This document shows positions 18,440 through 27,696 of a DNA stretch of 64,000 nucleotides, in pieces. Under the pieces are notes generated by a model. It was not told the DNA's origin. It made no database searches and was given only the letters and a program-made list of their open reading frames with translations. A program made the position numbers and the translations under genes. The number at the start of each line of letters is the position of its first letter. Positions within the stretch are counted from its first letter, which is position 1. The stretch is from the NCBI RefSeq assembly GCF_000247645.1, contig NZ_AHWA01000004.1, forward strand, positions 372,001 to 436,000, read 5' to 3'. The DNA is from Salinibacterium sp. PAMC 21357 (GTDB taxonomy: Bacteria > Actinomycetota > Actinomycetes > Actinomycetales > Microbacteriaceae).

Positions 18440-21400
18440 ATGACATCAGCCGACCCCCGATCGCTGCTCGCAAACGGTCTCGCAGATCTGGATGCCGTAC
18501 TGCGTAACGACATCCTCGACTACGTTTTTGTCGGTGCTGACAAGCGTTTTCCGCAACGACTTCGAGAGAAGGATCGCGCCGCTTTCTCACGTACGGCGCC
18601 ACTGAAACGCAGCGTTTTCTACGAAAGCCTTGAGGCTATCGATCGAGCTGACGACGAGGTCTTGGTGCGCTGGGGACGGCTCCTTGCTGTGGCGCCGAGC
18701 GAACCGTTTTATGTGCCAGAGATCATGCCCCGTTCGGTGTGGGCATTGCTGCATGATGCCCTTCTGGCTTTCGGCTTCCATCACGGAGCGCGCCGCGATT
18801 CGATTCCGCTAACGACGATCACCATCGAGCGAATCGCCGCCCTCATGAGATACGAATCGCTGAGCGACAGCGAGATCCCTCGAGCCATCATCGCGACTCT
18901 CATCGGCACCATCGACTTCAGCATTGACTATCAGCCCTCGAGACATGGCGCAATTCCCGGGATGGCCGAGTATCTGGTTGACAACCCTCTCGCTCTCGAC
19001 GAGCTGCTGCCGGATTTTCGGTACGGCGCTATCTTCGAGGTGATCAGGCTGGCGTCCACCCATCCCCCACTCGCGCACCAGCGTGCAGAGCTGATAGCCA
19101 CTGTCGCGACTCACGGCTACGCCAAGGTGCGGATGCCGGCGCTCGCCGTTCTGCGAGGGTTACCCGCCTCCCAGCAGCTCGCCGTTCTCGAACCGCTCCT
19201 CGAATCGTCGAGCTCCCCCCACCGCGAGAAAGTTATTTCTGCAATCGAATTCGTGCCCGACATTCCGGCAGCTATCGGAGTTCTTGAACGCGCCCTAGCG
19301 CGGAGTACGAAGGGCTCTGAAGAGATTGATCGGGCGATTCAGCGCCTCGCGATTTACGAATTGTCTGGAACACCGGAGCACATCGAAGTACCCGCGATGG
19401 TGTCTCTGACCGCGCATCCGCTTGACAGCGACGCCGTTGAATCAATTCGTTCGGCGCTCACCGAGTATCGCGCTCAGCAGAGCCGCGAGATTGAGTCCGA
19501 AATAAAGAAGCGCGACAAGTTCCTCACGAAGTATCCCGGTAATCCCTATCCGGGCACGGTTCAGCTGTTCGAAAAATTTGTTGCCGAGGCAGATGAGACG
19601 CTCGCATCGCTTCCCGAAATTGTCGACTACTTGTCGGGCCGCGGGGATCTTTCTGAACGGCGACTGCTCGCCCCGCTGAGCGCGGTAAGCCACCAGATCG
19701 TGGGCTTCGCGCCCGTCAACTGGGTGCGCCAGTCAGGCGTCGAGCATTGGGGGCGGGGAGCCAGAGCCAGCGATCACGAAGTCGATGCGCGATCTATCGC
19801 AGACATGATGATGCGCGTCGGCTACACCGCCAGCGAAGCTCACGAGGCGGTCTTTCGGGCGGCTCTGACCAATCTCGATACCGGTCCTACCCTGCGGCCC
19901 GCGCAGCTCGTCGGCTTCATGGCCGAAAATCCTCACCAGTTCGATGTGATTCTGGGGATCCAGTTCGGTGAGATCGAACAGCACTGGGGCTCTAACGACC
20001 TGCGCGCTGATGTGCTCCCGATCCTCGAAGCGTCACCCCGGTTGGCCGCCCGCTATCTGCCGGTCGTGACGGAGCTTGCGATCGGTGCAGCCAAGTCCAA
20101 TCGCGCCGCCGCTCAGCGAGTGCTCGACAAGCATGGTCTCGCAGAACGCATTGCCGAAGAATCGCTTCGGGCGGGAAACGCCGATGCTCGCTCAGCCGCG
20201 GTGCTCTGGATCGAATCTCTCGGTGGCACTTGGGCTGTCGATACGCTCACTCAGCAGCTCGAACGGGAGAAGGCTGCGCCTGTTCGAGCAACGATCGTTG
20301 CCGCCCTCGAACAACTCGGCGGCGACGTCAGCGTCAAACTTGACCCTGCGGTACTCACCGCCGAGGCCACACAGGGGCTCGCAAAGGCAGTGCCCAAACA
20401 GCTGCAGTGGTTTCCCTTTGCAGAACTGCCGACCGCATCCTTTATCGATGGCACCGAAGTTCCGGCCACCGTGCTGCGCTGGTGGGTGATTCTGGGCTTC
20501 ACGACAAAAGATCCGGCAGGAGCAGGGCTACTACCGCTGTATGTGCGCACTCTTACTCCGGCGAGCGCCGCTGAACTTGGCCGCTTCGTTCTCACCGCGT
20601 GGCTCGCTCGCGACGCGACCAAAGATGACGCCGAGTCCATGGAGCGGGCCTTCACGGCCGCCAGCCGCTATTCGAGAATCGTGCGCTCGCTCAGGCTGAA
20701 TGACCCTCAGATCGACCGCGAGACTTCCACGTTCTTCGACGTCATTAAAGAAGCGTCCACCCCCGCGCTTCCTGCAGCGGGCAGCGCTGAAATCGACTAT
20801 TTCGATTGGCATCGTTGGCGAGAGTCACAAAAATCACCGACCGCTACGGCGCACCGCGGCATTCTCTCGCTCGCCGGCCAGGTGCCGGGCGCTGAGCTTG
20901 CAGAAATCGTTCGTCAGTTCATGCGGCGCAAGCATCTCAAGCGGGCTCAAATTGAAGCTCTGCTCGTCGTCTTATCGCTCTCGGACGACCCAGAACCTGC
21001 CCAGCTGCTCGTCGCAACGGCGCGGCGGTATCGCACCGCTGGCATCCAAAAACGGGCCAGTGAGCTTGTTGATGACATTGCCCAACGTCACGGCTGGTCC
21101 GCCGACGAACTTGCCGACCGGATGATCCCCACGGCCGGCCTCAATAGCTCACGATCGTTCGTGCTCGACTATGGCCCGCGCTCCTTTGTGGCGCACTGTA
21201 ACGCAGCCCTCAACCTGACCCTTAACACCGCCGAGGGTGAGGTGATCACAGCGCTTCCGGCGCCGCGAAAGGACGACGAGCTCGCGGGCGCGGCGAAAGC
21301 CCAGTGGGCAGCAAACAAGAAGGAGTTCGCCGCCGTCGTCACGACTCAACGTCGGAGACTGTATGACGCAATGTGTTTACGGCGTGAGTGGCGCGGCGCT

Positions 21401-22006
21401 GAGTGGCGCGAGCGACTGCTCGAGCATCCGATCATGGGCGTTCTGCTCTCGGGGCTTGTCTGGCACCTCGGTGACCTCACGGTGCGGCCTGATTTTGACG
21501 GAATTGTGCGAACAGTCGATGGTGAGAGTGTCGAAGTGACCTCGGATGCGCGGGTGAGTGTTGCGCATTCAACGACGCTCGATGCCACCACGATTGCTGC
21601 GTGGCGCGCGATGGCCGCGCCGGTCGGGCTTGGCTTTGATCAATTCGGCGCAACCCCGGTTGCCGTGAACGGATCGGAGTCGCGACGAGCCACCCTCGCC
21701 GGCACCGAAAGCGAATCGTTCCGGTTGCGGTCGCGCGCGAAAGCCCGAGAATGGGATCGCGGCGAGACCGGCGACGACGTGAGCTTCTTCGAATACGTGA
21801 AGCGGTTCGATACCGTCGGGTTGGAAGGAGTGCTGTCGTTCTCCGGAAGCAGCCTGCCTGAAGTGAGCATTCCGATCGAGCTGGGGGCGCTCACCATCCG
21901 CCGGATCACTCCGCGCGGCAGCGGTGGCGCAGCACAATTCTCGGAGCTGCCACCCGCACTGCTGGCCGAGCTCGTTGCCGACTACGAGTTTTTTGGTGCG
22001 GCGTAG
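18440..22006 (+). CDS. Large DUF4132 domain protein
   Basis: This 1188-aa soluble protein has no signal peptide. The first 800 residues or so are helical and repeat-like (for example MPALAVLRGLPASQQLAVLE and LLLVARRYR-type helices), suggesting a HEAT-like scaffold. The C-terminal 300 residues carry the DUF4132 core: RREWRGAEWRERLLEHPIMG, GLVWHLGDL and a late FSELPPALLAELVADYEFF. DUF4132 proteins (related to E. coli MolR/YehI) have no settled biochemical role. ATG 18440 follows GAGGAT; GTG 18428 is the alternative. It stands alone between the WapI-like gene and an epimerase. Confidence 0.8.
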   Translation: MTSADPRSLLANGLADLDAVLRNDILDYVFVGADKRFPQRLREKDRAAFSRTAPLKRSVFYESLEAIDRADDEVLVRWGRLLAVAPSEPFYVPEIMPRSVWALLHDALLAFGFHHGARRDSIPLTTITIERIAALMRYESLSDSEIPRAIIATLIGTIDFSIDYQPSRHGAIPGMAEYLVDNPLALDELLPDFRYGAIFEVIRLASTHPPLAHQRAELIATVATHGYAKVRMPALAVLRGLPASQQLAVLEPLLESSSSPHREKVISAIEFVPDIPAAIGVLERALARSTKGSEEIDRAIQRLAIYELSGTPEHIEVPAMVSLTAHPLDSDAVESIRSALTEYRAQQSREIESEIKKRDKFLTKYPGNPYPGTVQLFEKFVAEADETLASLPEIVDYLSGRGDLSERRLLAPLSAVSHQIVGFAPVNWVRQSGVEHWGRGARASDHEVDARSIADMMMRVGYTASEAHEAVFRAALTNLDTGPTLRPAQLVGFMAENPHQFDVILGIQFGEIEQHWGSNDLRADVLPILEASPRLAARYLPVVTELAIGAAKSNRAAAQRVLDKHGLAERIAEESLRAGNADARSAAVLWIESLGGTWAVDTLTQQLEREKAAPVRATIVAALEQLGGDVSVKLDPAVLTAEATQGLAKAVPKQLQWFPFAELPTASFIDGTEVPATVLRWWVILGFTTKDPAGAGLLPLYVRTLTPASAAELGRFVLTAWLARDATKDDAESMERAFTAASRYSRIVRSLRLNDPQIDRETSTFFDVIKEASTPALPAAGSAEIDYFDWHRWRESQKSPTATAHRGILSLAGQVPGAELAEIVRQFMRRKHLKRAQIEALLVVLSLSDDPEPAQLLVATARRYRTAGIQKRASELVDDIAQRHGWSADELADRMIPTAGLNSSRSFVLDYGPRSFVAHCNAALNLTLNTAEGEVITALPAPRKDDELAGAAKAQWAANKKEFAAVVTTQRRRLYDAMCLRREWRGAEWRERLLEHPIMGVLLSGLVWHLGDLTVRPDFDGIVRTVDGESVEVTSDARVSVAHSTTLDATTIAAWRAMAAPVGLGFDQFGATPVAVNGSESRRATLAGTESESFRLRSRAKAREWDRGETGDDVSFFEYVKRFDTVGLEGVLSFSGSSLPEVSIPIELGALTIRRITPRGSGGAAQFSELPPALLAELVADYEFFGAA

Positions 22007-22086
22007 GCGCGTCAGCATGCACAGAGCTAGCATTGCTCCCGGTCATCTAGAACGATTCACTATCGTGCCAAGCAAAGGAGCTAGCC

Positions 22087-22941
22087 ATGACATCCTCTCC
22101 CCTTCGTATCGCCGTCACCGGTGGAAACGGCAAGCTCGGGCGGGCGACCGTCGCAGGCTTGCGTGCGGCTGGTCACACGGTGACGGTGCTCGATATGGCT
22201 GGCCCCGATCGCACCCAGTTCACCTATGTTGACCTCACCGACTATGGCCAGGTAGTGGATGCTCTCGCCGGCGTCAATGACCGTCACGAAGGTTTGGATG
22301 CCGTAGCCCACCTCGGCGCCATTCCCGCGCCAGGGCTTTGGTCAGATGCCGCCACGTTCCACAACAACATGAACGCCACCTTCAACGTGTTTCAAGCGTG
22401 CAAGCGACTCGGCATCACGACCATTGCGTATGCCTCGAGCGAGACTGTGCTCGGGCTACCGTTCGAGACTCCCCCGCCCTACATTCCCCTCGACGAGGAG
22501 TACGAAACGCGCCCCGAGTCGACGTACTCCATGGTGAAACATCTTGAGGAGGAGATGGCGCAGAAGTTTGTGCGCTGGGACCCGTCGCTCAGCATCACCG
22601 CGCTGCGCTTCTCGAACGTGATGGACCCGGCCGATTATGCCGAGTTTCCGAGCTTCGATGCGGATGCACGGCAGCGGTCGTGGAATCTGTGGGGCTACAT
22701 CGATGCCCGCGACGGCGCCAACGCCATTCGTTTGGCACTGGAAACCTCCCGCCCCGGCTATGACGTCTTCAACATCTTTGCCGCCGATACCGTAATGTCA
22801 CGGCCGAATGCAGAACTCGTCGCCGAGCTGTTCCCCGCTGTGGAGATTCGCGGCGAGCTCGGCATCAACACGTCGTTGACGTCGATCGACAAGGCCGAGC
22901 GGCTGCTCGGCTGGGTGCCGCAGCACAGCTGGCGGGACTAG
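22087..22941 (+). CDS. NAD(P)-dependent sugar epimerase/dehydrogenase
   Basis: This 284-aa extended SDR enzyme has cofactor loop VTGGNGKLGRATVAGL (residues 10-25), NNMNATFNVFQACKRLG, the Ser strand YASSETVLG, and catalytic Tyr-Lys in STYSMVKHLEEE. A RFSNVMDP substrate loop follows. It resembles UDP-glucose 4-epimerase-like and uronate dehydrogenase-like proteins, and the exact sugar is unresolved. An AAAGGAG site precedes ATG 22087. Its last four bases overlap the stop of the convergent NERD gene. Confidence 0.82.
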   Translation: MTSSPLRIAVTGGNGKLGRATVAGLRAAGHTVTVLDMAGPDRTQFTYVDLTDYGQVVDALAGVNDRHEGLDAVAHLGAIPAPGLWSDAATFHNNMNATFNVFQACKRLGITTIAYASSETVLGLPFETPPPYIPLDEEYETRPESTYSMVKHLEEEMAQKFVRWDPSLSITALRFSNVMDPADYAEFPSFDADARQRSWNLWGYIDARDGANAIRLALETSRPGYDVFNIFAADTVMSRPNAELVAELFPAVEIRGELGINTSLTSIDKAERLLGWVPQHSWRD

Positions 22942-23822
22942 CTCGCGCCGCTAATGGCCGCGACAATGAGGGCGGTCACTGCCGGGATGACATAGACGAA
23001 GGCAGCAACGGCGATTCCGACGGTCAGGGCTGCAGCCCAGAGCAGCCGCACTGTCCTTGCGGCGCGCACCTCATTGCTGAGCGCACGAAAGCGATCGAGG
23101 TAGGTGGGGTCGATTGCGAGATCCGCGGAGGGGTGCCAGGTGCGCGGGGTGACGGCCGCCGTAGAGATACACCTCACGGTCTTGGCCGAGAGCACCGGCG
23201 GGCGGTTTTTGAGCCAGCGAGGCAGTCGACGCGCATCCATGATGCTGACATCTTTCGGCCGTTGCTTGAAGGTGAACGATGCCGCATCGACAATCGCAAT
23301 AACTGGATGAGCTTCGAGAGCGCAACCCGCCGCGACCGACAACAGCTTGGAGGCACGTTTCGCTTCATGGCGGGAGTTGCGCAGGTGGTCGGTCTTTTGC
23401 CCGTTCACCAGAAGCATGCGTTCGCCAACCCAGATTTTCTTATTGCGATGACGCTTGGTATTGACCGTGAACACTCCACCGGGGCCCACGACTACGTGGT
23501 CGATATCGCTCTCGCCAGCACCGACCGGAACCGCATGCAGTACCAACCATTCTGGGCCGAGGTGCGAAAGCAACTCCCCCACTTTTAGCTCGCCGTGTGC
23601 CCCAGAAAACCAACTTTCGGAATCCGCATGCAGGGGGCTAACACCAAAGATCTGCCTGAGCGCAGTTCGGGGCACCACATCGGCCTGCACCCGGAACAAT
23701 TCGGCAATGACCGAGTACGCAGCGGGGCGGGCGGCGAGAGCTTCTGGCTGCGACGCGAGAACATCTGCACTCTCGACACTGTGGATCAAGCGTCCTTTGC
23801 CAGCTACTCCCCGAAAATGCAT
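22938..23822 (-). CDS. NERD (nuclease-related) domain membrane protein
   Basis: This 294-aa protein has a NERD domain at about residues 70-190, with [12 protein letters not shown], the acidic [18 protein letters not shown] motif of the PD-(D/E)xK-like fold, and [10 protein letters not shown]. It ends with a hydrophobic hairpin (about 258-292) that should anchor it in the membrane. NERD proteins are suspected nucleases linked to DNA or phage processing, but few have been tested. It is convergent with the epimerase and divergent from the metallophosphoesterase. Confidence 0.8.
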   Translation of the reverse strand: MHFRGVAGKGRLIHSVESADVLASQPEALAARPAAYSVIAELFRVQADVVPRTALRQIFGVSPLHADSESWFSGAHGELKVGELLSHLGPEWLVLHAVPVGAGESDIDHVVVGPGGVFTVNTKRHRNKKIWVGERMLLVNGQKTDHLRNSRHEAKRASKLLSVAAGCALEAHPVIAIVDAASFTFKQRPKDVSIMDARRLPRWLKNRPPVLSAKTVRCISTAAVTPRTWHPSADLAIDPTYLDRFRALSNEVRAARTVRLLWAAALTVGIAVAAFVYVIPAVTALIVAAISGAS

Positions 23823-24020
23823 AAGACGAGACTAACTCGTGTCTGTGCACGCTCCCAGCCCCCAAACGGGCCACTTCGAGACCACTTGGGGCGCTCCCCC
23901 CTGTTTCGCCCCCAAATCGGGCCACAAGATTCGCAAAAACCCGCGGAATCTCGGGGCCCCGACCGCAACTTGCCGCAGGATGTTCACCCCGCATCCATAC
24001 AGAAGTGTTGGACTAGACCC

Positions 24021-24998
24021 ATGACCGGCTACGCGTCGCAGTATCCACGGCCCGACCATTTTGTGTTGCATCTCAGTGACACACATTTTTTGGCGGGAGG
24101 AGGGCGACTCTACGACTCGCTCGATAGCGAAGAGAAATTGCGGCAATTGTTTGCCGAACTCGAAGCATCCGGCTCCCGGCCCGAAGCGATTATCTTCACC
24201 GGAGATGTTGCCGACAAGGGCGATGAAGCTGCCTACCGTGAGCTTCGCGCCATCGTTGAGCCAGCCGCAGAACGCCTTGGCGCCCGTGTCGTCTGGGTCA
24301 TGGGAAACCACGATAATCGCGCCAGTTTCAGCAGACACCTGCTCGATGAACCAGCCTCCGAAGCTCCCATCGACCGCGTGATCGACATCAATGGGCTGCG
24401 CATCATCTCCCTTGATTCCACCGTGATCGGTCACCACCACGGTCAGGTGACGGATGCCCAACTGCTGTGGTTGCAGAATGTTCTCGCCACCCCAGCACCC
24501 CACGGCACCATCCTCGCGATGCACCACCCGCCAGTGCCTGCCGTGCTCGACCTTGCCGTGACCGTCGAACTACGGGGCCAGAAAGATCTCGCAGCAGTAA
24601 TTCGCGGCAGCGACATCCGCAGCATCATCGCCGGTCACTTGCACTACTCCACAGCGGCAACCTTCGCCGGGATTCCCGTATCGGTGGCCTCTGCGACCTG
24701 CTACACACAAGACCTCAACGTTCCCGTCGGCGGCACCCGCGGCCGCGATGGCGCCCAGTCATTCAACCTGGTGCATGTCTATGACGAAACCGTTCTGCAC
24801 TCCGTCGTTCCGCTCGGCGACTATGGCAGCCTTGCGTATGTGACCCCCGAAGAAACGGCCGAGATTCTGGCGGCCGAGGGCATCACGATCGCTGCCGCTA
24901 CGAACCCGCACATCATTGCGAGCGAGGATGCCGCGAGCGCCGACGTTGTCCACAGCGTCACCGCCAGCGCTGCCAGCGTCAGCACCATCGCCGCCTAG
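24021..24998 (+). CDS. cpdA: Calcineurin-type metallophosphoesterase, CpdA-like
   Basis: This 325-aa enzyme has all five metallophosphoesterase motifs: [33 protein letters not shown] and IAGHLHYST. This matches class III cyclic-nucleotide phosphodiesterases and related phosphatases. The C-terminal 60 residues add an Ala/Ser-rich extension. ATG 24021 is chosen because the upstream open frame (from 23595) runs antisense through the NERD gene. No Shine-Dalgarno is obvious. Cyclic AMP as substrate is by family similarity only. Confidence 0.85.
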   Translation: MTGYASQYPRPDHFVLHLSDTHFLAGGGRLYDSLDSEEKLRQLFAELEASGSRPEAIIFTGDVADKGDEAAYRELRAIVEPAAERLGARVVWVMGNHDNRASFSRHLLDEPASEAPIDRVIDINGLRIISLDSTVIGHHHGQVTDAQLLWLQNVLATPAPHGTILAMHHPPVPAVLDLAVTVELRGQKDLAAVIRGSDIRSIIAGHLHYSTAATFAGIPVSVASATCYTQDLNVPVGGTRGRDGAQSFNLVHVYDETVLHSVVPLGDYGSLAYVTPEETAEILAAEGITIAAATNPHIIASEDAASADVVHSVTASAASVSTIAA

Positions 24999-25013
24999 GC
25001 CACTGCAGCCTCT

Positions 25014-25034
25014 GGCACCGCGCCTTCTGGTGCC
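25014..25034. terminator. Weak hairpin between convergent genes
   Basis: GGCACC (25014-25019) pairs with GGTGCC (25029-25034) in the 39-nt gap between the metallophosphoesterase stop and the Stealth gene stop. There is no T-run, so any terminator activity is uncertain. Confidence 0.3.
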
Positions 25035-25037
25035 GCA

Positions 25038-26600
25038 CTACTCAGTTTCGGGGAGCTCCCACGGCGCGGCGATCGGGTAGTACTCGTCGAGGAACGACCG
25101 CACGGCCGCTGCCCGATCTTCTGCCGAGAGTTCAGGAAAGCTGCCGTCGTTGAGGCAGAAGAAATCACTCGAGCGCTTGCGCAGTAGCGAGCGCATTTTG
25201 CGTAGCCCCTCTAATGAGGTTGTGTCGACGTACTTGACCTTGGCATCCGCCTGCACCATCGCCTTGCCGCTGAGCAGCGCGTAGTAGTGGTACAGCGAAT
25301 TGGTGACAGAGATGTCGGTTGCCTGACGGAATGCACTCGCGCTGGTGCGCGCAAAGTCTTCGGGAAACTCTTGTTCGAGTTCCCTCATGACCGAAACTCG
25401 CAGCGGAGTCGCCGCGTGCTCGAGATGGCGAGTGATCGTTGCCCCAAACTTCTCTTGCAAGAGCCGACGGTTCACGCGGGCCGCATTTTCAAAGCCGGAG
25501 CGCTCAATACTGCTCTCACCCAACCCAATGCGGGTGCGTGCCTCAATAAATTTCGACACTCCGCCCGGAGTGAAGAACGCTGCTGGGCTCACTGAGCGAC
25601 CGAAGAACATGTCGTCATTGGAGTATAAGAAGTGTTCGCTGAGACCCGGGATGTTGTGCAACTGGCTCTCGACGGCGTGCGAGTTGTGGGTCGGCAGGTC
25701 ATCGTGGTTTGCGAAGAAGTCTTCGCTGCGCATCAACGTGACCCGCGGATGATCGGCCAGCCATGCCGGGCGGGGCGAGTCAGTAGCGATGTAGATGTTG
25801 CGAATCCAGGGGGCGAACAGGTGAACCGAGCGCAATGCGTACTTGAGCTCATCCAACTGCCGGAAGCGGGCCTCGGAGTCGTCACCCTCTCCAACAATAA
25901 AGTTGGCCATGCGCGCAGCGCGCGCCTTCTGCCATTCAAGTTCAGCACCATCAACCCACGAGAACACAATGTCGATATCAAAATTGATATCGCTAGCCAG
26001 TGGTTCAAACATGCCCTGCAACGTTGGCCACGACTGGCCATAGAACTCGACGGTGTCAGCTATCGCTTCAGTGCGAGGAACCCAGCGACGCATCAACGCA
26101 TTGGGGTTAGGGGCAACGACCTCGTCGCGCACGTACTCCCACAGCTCGAGGCGCACACCGAAGGGCGCATCGAAACGGAGGCGGCCGGCAGGCTCAACAC
26201 GCGGGCGAAACAGCATCATCGCTTTTGCCTTGATCGCAGACGTCAGAACACCATCGGCAACGAGCACCGGGCTGTCCCGAACATCCGAAGCAAACGGCTT
26301 GCCGTTCTCCTTGATGCGCGCAGGCTTCACATAGAAGGGCTCGTTTTGGCAGGCAGCAACAAGCGCAAAACCGAGCGCTTTGCGATCCTTGGCGTCGACC
26401 GCCAGCACAGGAGTTTCGCCGTCCCCCCGAACCAGAAGAAATTGGATGCCCGCATCGTCGAGCACACCGCGCAGGAAGAGCAAGTCGTCACGCACTGCCT
26501 CGCGCGGAGTGAGAGTGTCATTACTAAGCGCCAGGAGCCCGTTGTGCAAGACAACATCATCGCGGTTCACAACCGCAGGAGAAGAAACATGGTCAATCAT
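25038..26600 (-). CDS. Stealth-family sugar-phosphate transferase
   Basis: This roughly 520-aa protein shows the Stealth conserved regions in order: FDIDIVFSWVDG (CR1), a long CR2 with ELKYALRSVHLFAPWIRNIY and HSHAVESQLHNIP-type sequence, LYSNDDMFFGRSV, and a C-terminal CR3/CR4 (TSVTNSLYHYY-like, then SSDFFCLNDG). Stealth enzymes such as SacB-type capsule polymerases move hexose-1-phosphate from UDP-sugars onto glycans, so a role in a phosphate-linked surface polymer is likely. The frame is open up to 26687; I chose ATG 26600 (MIDHVSSP), but the ribosome site is poor and the start could be further upstream. No other capsule genes flank it. Confidence 0.82.
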   Translation of the reverse strand: MIDHVSSPAVVNRDDVVLHNGLLALSNDTLTPREAVRDDLLFLRGVLDDAGIQFLLVRGDGETPVLAVDAKDRKALGFALVAACQNEPFYVKPARIKENGKPFASDVRDSPVLVADGVLTSAIKAKAMMLFRPRVEPAGRLRFDAPFGVRLELWEYVRDEVVAPNPNALMRRWVPRTEAIADTVEFYGQSWPTLQGMFEPLASDINFDIDIVFSWVDGAELEWQKARAARMANFIVGEGDDSEARFRQLDELKYALRSVHLFAPWIRNIYIATDSPRPAWLADHPRVTLMRSEDFFANHDDLPTHNSHAVESQLHNIPGLSEHFLYSNDDMFFGRSVSPAAFFTPGGVSKFIEARTRIGLGESSIERSGFENAARVNRRLLQEKFGATITRHLEHAATPLRVSVMRELEQEFPEDFARTSASAFRQATDISVTNSLYHYYALLSGKAMVQADAKVKYVDTTSLEGLRKMRSLLRKRSSDFFCLNDGSFPELSAEDRAAAVRSFLDEYYPIAAPWELPETE

Positions 26601-26841
26601 GGGGGCCCCGTCGTTAAAGCGTGAATGAGCTGCCCAGCGACCAAAAATCGGCGAGGCGTTAGCTACTCTGAGAATACCCTGACCCACTGAGAATCGGTCG
26701 GGTACAGCAAGGTGGGCCCCGATACATGCTGCCGAGTTCGTACACCCAGACAGGCGCTAGCTTGCGCCAACCCTACGCCGATCTCCATCTTGCTCGTTGA
26801 GCGATGCTCGGTAGGCTAGATGCAAGCAATTGGAGGCTCCC

Positions 26842-27042
26842 ATGTTTGATTTTCCGTGGTGGATCATCGGAATTCTCGCGTTCGCCGCCTACGTCGCCCT
26901 GATCGCGGTAGCGCTCACGCAGGTCTTCAATTCCACAATGCCGACCAATTCCAAGCTGCTCTGGCTGATCGTGATTCTGGTCGCGCCATTTATAGGGTCC
27001 CTAATTTGGTTCGCCGTCGGGAGAAACTCGGCGCTACTCTAG
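26842..27042 (+). CDS. Small PLDc_N-domain membrane protein
   Basis: This 66-aa protein is nearly all membrane: helix 1 WWIIGILAFAAYVALIAVAL, a short loop NSTMPTNSK, then helix 2 LLWLIVILVAPFIGSLIWF and the end AVGRN. This two-helix pattern is the phospholipase D N-terminal (PLDc_N) domain found as a stand-alone protein in actinobacteria, with no catalytic part. ATG 26842 has GGAGG at 26832-26836. The function is unknown. Confidence 0.75.
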   Translation: MFDFPWWIIGILAFAAYVALIAVALTQVFNSTMPTNSKLLWLIVILVAPFIGSLIWFAVGRNSALL

Positions 27043-27087
27043 GCCCAGCCCAAGGTCCCCTCTGGGCCCAGCCCAAGAGCCCCTCTG
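27042..27087. repeat. Two-copy 23-bp tandem repeat
   Basis: Two 23-bp units start at 27042 and 27065 (each beginning GGCCCAGCCCAAG) and differ at two positions; a partial third unit, GGCCC, follows. GGGCCC and CCCAGAGGGG-type sequences let it fold on either strand. It fills the gap between the PLDc_N gene and the convergent isochorismatase gene, so it may act as a transcription stop, though no T-run is present. Confidence 0.65.
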
Positions 27088-27096
27088 GGCCCTGAT

Positions 27097-27663
27097 CTAA
27101 ACGATGAACCCTTCGGGCGCAGAGCCCAATAGGTCGCGCGTCGACACGATGTGGGCAAACTCACCGTGCAAGTTCACGCCGGTGATACGGGAAAGCTCGT
27201 CGGCGGTCACCTCTTCGCCGTACGGCCCGACGCGATCGAAGGTGTGGGTGGCATCCAGCACAAATTTCACGTCGTAGCCGAGATTGCCGCCTACTCGTGC
27301 CGTGGTTTCGCAGCAGTGGTTGGTGGTGATGCCACAGATTACGATCGAATTGATTGCGGACGCTCGAAGCCACGTATCGAGATCAGGGCTGCCATGAAAG
27401 CTCGAGTTCACGGATTTCGACACCAATAGCTCCGGAGTGCCAGACAGCACATCTTTGAATTGATTGCCGTCAGCGCTCGGATATAGCGGCGATGCTGGGT
27501 CTACGGAATCGTGCCGCACATAGACGATGGGCCAGCCTTCGCGTCGCCAGTGGCCAACCAGCATCCCGATGTTGGATTCGCAGGCGGGGTTGTTGCGGGC
27601 GCCCCAATACTCGGAATCGTCGAAGCCTTGTTGAACATCCACCACGATCAGTGCTGTTGTCAT
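27097..27663 (-). CDS. Isochorismatase-family cysteine hydrolase
   Basis: This 188-aa enzyme has the catalytic Asp in IVVDVQQGF (residues 6-14), a mid-domain Lys in ELLVSKSVNSSFHG, and the nucleophile Cys in ITTNHCCETTAR (about 115-126). Members hydrolyse isochorismate, nicotinamide or other amides, and the substrate is not predictable here. It is encoded just downstream of the VIT-type transporter on the same strand, with a 33-nt gap. An AAGGAGG sequence precedes the ATG. Confidence 0.86.
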   Translation of the reverse strand: MTTALIVVDVQQGFDDSEYWGARNNPACESNIGMLVGHWRREGWPIVYVRHDSVDPASPLYPSADGNQFKDVLSGTPELLVSKSVNSSFHGSPDLDTWLRASAINSIVICGITTNHCCETTARVGGNLGYDVKFVLDATHTFDRVGPYGEEVTADELSRITGVNLHGEFAHIVSTRDLLGSAPEGFIV

Positions 27664-27696
27664 GACGGCCTCCTTGCCGTTGCCGTCGCTACCGAA

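Noticed and set aside
23595-24020. N-terminal 142-aa extension of the metallophosphoesterase frame
   Set aside because: It runs antisense through the NERD gene start and lacks family sequence. The phosphoesterase fold begins near ATG 24021.
25632-26624. 330-aa plus-strand open frame
   Set aside because: It is antisense to the Stealth gene, whose conserved regions are clear. No domain is visible in the plus frame.
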